DNA of 64,000 nucleotides from Planctomycetota bacterium (lineage in GTDB: Bacteria; Planctomycetota; UBA1135; GCA-002686595), in contig JADHNZ010000001.1 in NCBI GenBank assembly GCA_016779225.1, forward strand, positions 62,001 to 126,000. Reading direction: 5' to 3'. The translations under genes and the position numbers were made by a program. Shown here piece after piece: positions 59,104-64,000 of the stretch. Each line of letters starts with the position of its first letter. The first letter of the stretch is position 1. Under the pieces are notes generated by a model. That model did no database searches. It was not told where the DNA came from and worked only from the letters and a program-made list of their open reading frames with translations.

Positions 59104-61350
59104 ATGCGGATCGAGTGCATCGGAGGCGGCCCCGGAGGGCTCTATGCGGCCCTGCTCGCAAAGAAGCGCTTCCCCGACGCGGTCGTGCGCGTGACGGAGC
59201 GCAACCGCGCGGACGACACCTTCGGGTGGGGCGTGGTCTTCTCGGATGAGACCCTGGGGGCCTTCGAGGAGGCGGATCCCGAGAGCTACGCGGCGATCCG
59301 CAGGGCGTTCGCCTACTGGACCGACATCGACACCTGGCACAAGGGCGAGTGGATCCGCTCCACCGGCCACGGGTTCTGCGGCATGTCACGCCGGCTGCTG
59401 CTGCAGATCCTGCAGGCGCGCTGCGCGGAGGTCGGGGTGGAGCTGTGCTTCGAGACCGAGCTGGATCCCAAGGACCTGCCGGAGGCCGACCTGGTGATCG
59501 CCTCGGACGGGATCAACAGCGCCGTCCGGGAGCGCTTCGCAGACCACTTCCAGCCGACCCTCGACTGGCGCCGCGCGAAGTTCACCTGGCTGGGGACCAC
59601 GAAGCCCCTCGACGCCTTCACCTTCGTGTTCCAGCCCACCGAGCACGGGGTCTTCTCCGTGCACGCGTACCCGTTCCAGCGCGGCGAGGAGAACCTCTCC
59701 ACCTGGATCGTCGAGTGCCACGAGGACACCTGGCGGCGGGCCGGGCTGGAGGGGTGCACGGAGGAGGAGACCGCGGCGCGCATGCAGGAGCTCTTCGCGC
59801 CCTTCCTCGACGGACACCCCCTGCTGACCAACCGCTCCATGTGGCGCACCTTCCCCACGGTGCGCTGCGAGCGCTGGCACCACGGCAATGTGGTGCTGCT
59901 CGGGGACGCGGTGCACACGGCGCACTTCTCCATCGGCTCCGGCACCAAGCTCGCCATGGAGAGCGCCATCGCCCTCGTCGAGGCCCTGGGTGAGCACGGC
60001 CTCGACCAGGTCCCCACAGCCCTGGCCGCCTACGAGGACGCGCGCAGGATCGATGTGCTCAAGATCCAGAAGGCGGCCCAGACGAGCCTCGAGTGGTTCG
60101 AGGACATCGACCGCCACGCGCAGCTCGCGCCCGAGCCCTTCGTGTTCAGCCTGATGACGCGCTCCAAGCGCATCACCTGGGAGAACCTCGCCCTGCGTGA
60201 CCCCGACCTCGTGGACCGCACCCGCGAGGACTTCTGGAGCCGACGGGCCCTGCCCCTCCCCGCGAAGGGCCGCGCACCCGAGCCCCTGTTCGCCCCCCTG
60301 ACCCTGCGCGGGCGCACCCTCCCCAACCGCGTGGTGGTCTCCCCCATGTGCCAGTACTCGGCGGTTCTGGGCACCCCGAACGACTGGCACCTGGTGCACC
60401 TCGGGGGCCTCGCCGTCGGCGGCGCGGGGCTCGTGTTCACCGAGGCCACCGCCGTGCGCGCCGACGGCCGCATCACGCCGGGCTGCACGGGGCTCTACAG
60501 CGACGAGCACGCCGCGGCCTGGAGGCGGATCACGGACTTCGCCAGGCAGCACGGCGCCGGCCTTATGGGCATCCAGATCGGGCACGCCGGGCGCAAGGCC
60601 TCGTGCAGCTCTCCCTGGGAGGGCGACGCGCCCCTGCAGGAGGGTGCCTGGCCGACCCTGGGTCCGAGCGCCACGCCCTTCCGCCCCCACTGGCCCGCCC
60701 CGCGTGCCATGGACCGCGCCGACATGGACGCGCTGCTCGAGGACTTCGTCGCCACGACCCGGCGGGCGATCGAGGCCGGCTTCGATGTGCTCGAGCTGCA
60801 CATGGCCCACGGCTACCTGCTGTCGAGCTTCCTCTCCCCGGCATCGAACGACCGTGAGGATGCCTACGGCGGCACGCGGGAGGGCCGCCAGCGCTTCCCC
60901 CTCGAGGTCTTCGAGGCCTGCCGCGCGGAGTGGCCCGAGGACCGGCCCCTGTTCGTGCGCGTGTCCGCGACCGACTGGCTCGGGGACGAGGGTCAGACGA
61001 TCGAGGACACGGTGGCCTTCGCGCGCGAGCTCAAGGAGCGCGGCTGCGACGCCCTCGACCTCTCGAGCGCGGGCAATGTCCCGACCTCGCGGCCTGAGTA
61101 CGGTCGCATGTACCAGACGCCCTTCGCCGAGCGCGTGCGCAGCGAGACGGGCCTCGTGACCATGGCCGTGGGTGCCATCCAGGGGCCCGACCACGCCAAC
61201 ACCATCCTGGCGGCCGAGCGCGCGGACCTGATCGCCATGGCCCGCCCGCACCTGCTCGATCCCCACCTCACCCTGCAGGCCGCCGTGCGCTACGGCCACG
61301 CGGACCTTGCATGGCCGCCCCAGTACCTGGCCGTCAAGCCGCGGGGCTAG
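59104..61350 (+). CDS. FAD monooxygenase/Old Yellow Enzyme fusion (salicylyl-CoA 5-hydroxylase or 2-aminobenzoyl-CoA monooxygenase/reductase type)
   Basis: A 748-residue two-domain protein. Residues 1 to about 380 are a class A flavin monooxygenase: MRIECIGGGPGGLYAALLAKK (FAD loop), VIASDGINSAVRERF, VVLLGDAVHTAHFSIGSGTKLAMESAIAL. About 395-748 form an NADH:flavin oxidoreductase barrel: PLTLRGRTLPNRVVVSPMCQYSA, GIQIGHAGRKAS, ELHMAHGYLLSSFLSPASNDR. This fusion is known for salicylyl-CoA 5-hydroxylases and 2-aminobenzoyl-CoA monooxygenase/reductases, which hydroxylate and may reduce CoA-activated aromatics. No CoA ligase is adjacent, so the substrate remains open. Confidence 0.9.
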   Translation: MRIECIGGGPGGLYAALLAKKRFPDAVVRVTERNRADDTFGWGVVFSDETLGAFEEADPESYAAIRRAFAYWTDIDTWHKGEWIRSTGHGFCGMSRRLLLQILQARCAEVGVELCFETELDPKDLPEADLVIASDGINSAVRERFADHFQPTLDWRRAKFTWLGTTKPLDAFTFVFQPTEHGVFSVHAYPFQRGEENLSTWIVECHEDTWRRAGLEGCTEEETAARMQELFAPFLDGHPLLTNRSMWRTFPTVRCERWHHGNVVLLGDAVHTAHFSIGSGTKLAMESAIALVEALGEHGLDQVPTALAAYEDARRIDVLKIQKAAQTSLEWFEDIDRHAQLAPEPFVFSLMTRSKRITWENLALRDPDLVDRTREDFWSRRALPLPAKGRAPEPLFAPLTLRGRTLPNRVVVSPMCQYSAVLGTPNDWHLVHLGGLAVGGAGLVFTEATAVRADGRITPGCTGLYSDEHAAAWRRITDFARQHGAGLMGIQIGHAGRKASCSSPWEGDAPLQEGAWPTLGPSATPFRPHWPAPRAMDRADMDALLEDFVATTRRAIEAGFDVLELHMAHGYLLSSFLSPASNDREDAYGGTREGRQRFPLEVFEACRAEWPEDRPLFVRVSATDWLGDEGQTIEDTVAFARELKERGCDALDLSSAGNVPTSRPEYGRMYQTPFAERVRSETGLVTMAVGAIQGPDHANTILAAERADLIAMARPHLLDPHLTLQAAVRYGHADLAWPPQYLAVKPRG

Positions 61351-61373
61351 GCCGCCGGGGTCCCCTCCAAGCG

Positions 61374-61410
61374 CGCGCGGCCGCCCCCGCTCTCCGGGGA
61401 CGGCCGCGCG
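61374..61410. terminator. Long hairpin between convergent genes
   Basis: CGCGCGGCCG (61374-61383) pairs with CGGCCGCGCG (61401-61410), with an inner CCCC/GGGG stem. It lies between the fusion-gene stop and the glutathione peroxidase stop. Confidence 0.65.
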
Positions 61411-61458
61411 TTGCGTGAGGTCGCCGGGCCGGGTGGCCCGGGCGCGCTCCGAGGTGGG

Positions 61459-62028
61459 TCAGGCGCCGAGAGCGGCCTCGATGGCCTTGCGCAGGTCCTC
61501 GTCGTCCGGACCGGTCGACGGGCCGTAGAAGGCGATCGGCATGCCGTCCTTGCCGACGAGGTACTTGCCGAAGTTCCAGCCCGGCAGCTCACCCGTCTTG
61601 GTGCCGAGCATCGAGTAGACCTCGCTCTGGCCCTCGCCCTCGTTGACCTGGACCTTGCCCATCACGGGGAAGCTGACCGCATAGCGGTCGGAGCAGAAGG
61701 CGGCGATCTCCTCGCCGGTCCCGGGCTCCTGGCCGCCGAAGTCGTTGCAGGGGAAGGCGATCACGCTGAACCCGCGCCCTTCGAGCTCGGCGTGCAGCTC
61801 CTGCAGGCCGGCGTACTGGGGCGTGAACCCGCACTTGCTGGCCGTGTTGACCACCAGGGTCACCTTGCCGGCGAAGCCCGAGAGATCGGTCTCGGCGCCA
61901 GCGATGTCGGCGACGGTGAGGCTGTAGAGGCCCTTGTCGGACCATTGGGCCTCGAGCTCGGGGGTGACGGTGGCGGACTGGGTGCAGGCCGCGAGGGCCG
62001 CGCAGGCGGCGAGGATGAGGGTGCGCAT
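61459..62028 (-). CDS. Glutathione peroxidase family lipoprotein (Cys type)
   Basis: A 189-residue protein with a lipoprotein signal (MRTLILAACAALAACTQS; lipobox LAAC, Cys15). The peroxidase core is VVNTASKCGFTPQYAGL with peroxidatic Cys66 in the position of Sec in animal enzymes, VIAFPCNDFGGQEPG (Asn/Gln active-site elements) and GWNFGKYLV with the Trp. It should reduce hydroperoxides with thioredoxin or glutathione at the envelope. It uses Cys although the same region encodes a Sec protein. The ATG at 62028 is preceded by TACGGA at 13 nt, a weak -10 candidate. Confidence 0.92.
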   Translation of the reverse strand: MRTLILAACAALAACTQSATVTPELEAQWSDKGLYSLTVADIAGAETDLSGFAGKVTLVVNTASKCGFTPQYAGLQELHAELEGRGFSVIAFPCNDFGGQEPGTGEEIAAFCSDRYAVSFPVMGKVQVNEGEGQSEVYSMLGTKTGELPGWNFGKYLVGKDGMPIAFYGPSTGPDDEDLRKAIEAALGA

Positions 62029-62136
62029 GGGGGTCTCCGTAGGCCGGACCAGGCCGGCCGCCAAGGGTCCTTGCCCTGGTGTCTGAGGATTCGAGGGGCG
62101 CCCCTCCCTGGATGCGCGCCGGCGGGCGCCCGGGCC

Positions 62137-63771
62137 TCAGCGCGGAGGCCGCCCAGGGGCGGGCGGCCGGCCGGGCAGCGAGACCTCCACCGGGAGCGGG
62201 CGCGGGGTCAGGGTGCGTCCCGCCAGGCCAGGGTGCTCGGGGGAGAGGCGCGAGCCTCGGAAGATGGCGTTGGCGTTGCGCGGGCCGCCGCCGCGTCCCC
62301 CGCGGCCGCCGCGACCGGGAGGGCCCCCGCCAGGGGGCGGGCCGTCGGGCCGCGGGCCCCTGGGCGGCGGGGCCTCGCCGGCAGGTCCGCCCTCCTCATC
62401 GGTCCGCCCCACGGGGCTGACGAACTCCCACACCACCTCGCCGTCGGCAGTCACCTCGAGGAAGCGCCCCCCCTCACCGTCACAGACCAGGAATCCGCCG
62501 TGCGGCAGGTGCTGCACGCCCGAGATATGGCCCGAGTAGAGGCTCTCGCGCTCCGCGGCGGTCCAGACGCGCGCTGGGCGCTCCGGCAGGAATCGGCCGT
62601 CGACGGGCGCGGGCACGACCCCGTCCTCGCCGACGGGGAACTCGAGCAGCAGCACCGAGGAGTAGCGCGCCTCGGGACGCCCCTCGCCGTTGTTGAAGAT
62701 CGTCAGGGCAGGGCGCCCCTCGTGCCGCGTCCAGCGCACATCATGCTGGCCGAAGAGTTGGCGCTCCTCCGCCCGGCCGTGGTGGTGCTGCTCGGGGTTG
62801 CCCCAGCGCCAGACGAGGTCCCCGCCGACGCCCTGGCGCCCTCCCTCCGAGCCGCGCGCCTGCTCGGTGGTCGTCGAGTGGTCGATCACCCACACCTCGC
62901 TGAAGTTGCGCAGGGAGAGCGCGATCAGATCCAGCTCGGGGTCGTAGCTGATGGCGTTGCTGTGCATCCAGTCCGCCTGCCCGCGCCGGCGCCCGGCGTC
63001 CGGATCGTCGTCGGGCGGCGCCGCGCCTCCGTAGCCCAGGGCGCGCAGGCGCTCCTCCAGGGCTTGGCGCTCCTTGCGCTGCTCCTCGGTCTCGGGCTGG
63101 CGCGCGGCGGCGGTGCCGATGTTCACATTGATGCGCCGCGGGTGGTCGCCCACCGCGCCGTACCCCGCGCGCTCCTCGGTGAGGTCCTGCACCAGGTGGT
63201 CGAAGGCGTGCCACTCCCACACGACCTCCACGCCGTCCGCCCCCACCGGCTTCAGCTCGAGGACGGAGTCGGGCCAGAAGCCCTCCGCACCCACGGTCTC
63301 GGGGTCGCGCCCCGCAAGCGCCGCCGCGCGCCGGGACTGCCAGGTCCAGGCGATCGCGAGCAGGTTGCCGTTGGGCAAGGGCTCGAAGTCGTGGTGCAGG
63401 CGCTGGTCGTCGTTGCAGAGCTCGTACTCCCAGACAACCTCGCCGTCCCAGGTGAGCTCCACGAGCCGCCCGCCCTCGCCGCCAGCCGTCATGCGCGAGC
63501 CTTCCTTGAGCTTCTCGGCCCGCAGCAGGTGTCCCTCGTCGGTGAGATAGACCGAGTTGCCTGGACCCTCCTCGCGCTGCCACGAGTGGACCGCACGCCC
63601 GCCTGCGTCGATCAGCCAGGTCGTGCCCGAGTGCAGGGGGGCGAAGAGGGTGTAGCCGGGAGCCATCGCCTCCTGGCTTGCGTGGCGAACCCCGAAGACC
63701 GGCGGCGGCCCGTCGGTCGAGGGCTCCTGGAGGACGAGACCCGCGAGGGCCAGCAGCAGGGCGGAGGTCAT
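62137..63771 (-). CDS. Arylsulfotransferase (ASST)-like exported protein
   Basis: A 544-residue protein with a signal peptide (MTSALLLALAGLVLQ). The region about 40-450 resembles the beta-propeller of ASST-type proteins: GYTLFAPLHSGTTWLIDAGGRAVHSW, DGEVVWEYELCNDDQRLHHDFEPLPNGNLLAI, DWMHSNAISYDPELDLIALSLRNFSEVWVIDH. Catalytic histidines of the family sit in contexts like LHHDF, WMHSNAI and GQHDVRW. It could transfer sulfuryl groups between phenols in the periplasm or be a non-catalytic relative. A Gly/Pro/Arg-rich tail begins near residue 465. Confidence 0.8.
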   Translation of the reverse strand: MTSALLLALAGLVLQEPSTDGPPPVFGVRHASQEAMAPGYTLFAPLHSGTTWLIDAGGRAVHSWQREEGPGNSVYLTDEGHLLRAEKLKEGSRMTAGGEGGRLVELTWDGEVVWEYELCNDDQRLHHDFEPLPNGNLLAIAWTWQSRRAAALAGRDPETVGAEGFWPDSVLELKPVGADGVEVVWEWHAFDHLVQDLTEERAGYGAVGDHPRRINVNIGTAAARQPETEEQRKERQALEERLRALGYGGAAPPDDDPDAGRRRGQADWMHSNAISYDPELDLIALSLRNFSEVWVIDHSTTTEQARGSEGGRQGVGGDLVWRWGNPEQHHHGRAEERQLFGQHDVRWTRHEGRPALTIFNNGEGRPEARYSSVLLLEFPVGEDGVVPAPVDGRFLPERPARVWTAAERESLYSGHISGVQHLPHGGFLVCDGEGGRFLEVTADGEVVWEFVSPVGRTDEEGGPAGEAPPPRGPRPDGPPPGGGPPGRGGRGGRGGGPRNANAIFRGSRLSPEHPGLAGRTLTPRPLPVEVSLPGRPPAPGRPPR

Positions 63772-63787
63772 GGGGTGAGGATCGGGG

Positions 63788-64000
63788 TCAGTCCTTACGG
63801 GAGTCGGAAGCGCGCTCGTCAGCGATCAGGGCTAGGCACGCGCCCTGCGGATCCTGGATCGCGCAGAAGCGCAGCCCCCCCATCGGGCGCGGGCCGTCGA
63901 GCACCTTGCCCCCGAGCTCCTCACAGCGGCGCGCGCTGGCGTCCACATCGGCCACCCTCACATAGAGCAGCCACTGAGCGGGGAGGTTCGCGTTGGAGCC
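63788..64000 (-). CDS. VOC-family (glyoxalase-fold) protein, partial
   Basis: The last 70 residues of a protein whose start lies beyond the right edge. QWLLYVRVADVDASARRCEE and LGGKVLDGPRPMGGLRFCAI then QDPQGACLALIAD match the second half of a vicinal-oxygen-chelate repeat (DPQGA is the usual metal-site block, with Gly/Ala where a catalytic Glu may stand). Substrate unknown. The tail DERASDSRKD is polar. Confidence 0.8.
   Translation of the reverse strand, partial: GSNANLPAQWLLYVRVADVDASARRCEELGGKVLDGPRPMGGLRFCAIQDPQGACLALIADERASDSRKD

Noticed and set aside
61459-62028. Glutathione peroxidase as a second selenoprotein
   Set aside because: The catalytic codon is TGC (Cys66), the frame has no internal UGA, and no SECIS-like hairpin is needed.

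Overview
The window is very GC-rich chromosomal DNA, almost fully coding, with about 54 protein genes. I see no rRNA, tRNA, insertion sequence, phage gene or CRISPR array. The gene content points to a Planctomycetota bacterium: a DUF1549/DUF1553 protein paired with a DUF1501 protein, Tat-type and lipoprotein signals on secreted hydrolases, three EutN/CcmL-type microcompartment vertex proteins next to a class II aldolase, and carboxypeptidase-regulatory-like repeat proteins. Phylum-level placement is inference from gene families.

Layout. 1-5.5 kb: a type IV pilus PilM-like protein (cut by the left edge) with an FHA protein, then rsmE, a radC-like gene and a small membrane protein. 5.5-11.3 kb: a lipoprotein, then a tightly packed operon of radical SAM enzyme, bacterial nitric oxide synthase and sulfotransferase. 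11.5-16 kb: an operon of Ser/Thr kinase, double cysteine-cluster protein and MA-type metallopeptidase, divergent from a single-domain ClpB-like AAA+ ATPase. 16-27 kb: exported hydrolases and oxidoreductases (metallophosphoesterase-LamG, DUF1549/1553, DUF1501, FAD enzyme, sulfatase-fold lipoprotein, parvulin-like chaperone). 27.3-28.9 kb: three BMC-P proteins plus aldolase. 28.9-36.6 kb: universal stress protein, glucose-6-phosphate isomerase, YugP-type peptidase, formate-tetrahydrofolate ligase, a MerR regulator and a cysteine desulfurase. 36.7-48 kb: repeat-domain surface proteins, a SprT-like protein, a CpsD-like ATPase, a HEAT-like protein and a three-gene biotin-dependent acyl-CoA carboxylase. 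48-57 kb: endonuclease III, frataxin CyaY, an AsmA-like protein, AlgH, a small zinc-ribbon-like protein, an RlmD-like methyltransferase, a GT-C-like membrane protein, TrmL and YceH. 57-64 kb: DinB, a selenocysteine-containing metal-binding lipoprotein, a flavin monooxygenase/Old Yellow Enzyme fusion, glutathione peroxidase, an arylsulfotransferase-like protein and a partial VOC protein.

Three observations stand out. First, 58659-58979 (minus) reads as one heavy-metal-associated (HMA) lipoprotein only if an in-frame UGA at codon 48 is decoded as selenocysteine; a 17-nt perfect hairpin with a GGUC apex lies 19 nt downstream, as expected for a bacterial SECIS. Second, a nitric oxide synthase sits in an operon with a B12-type radical SAM protein and a sulfotransferase, which looks like an uncharacterised biosynthetic cassette. 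Third, about twenty genes have a TANNNT hexamer 12-14 bases before the start codon, exactly where a -10 box would lie if transcription began on the start codon. This implies widespread leaderless transcription, including divergent pairs only 39-44 bp apart, while operon-internal genes often carry Shine-Dalgarno sequences.
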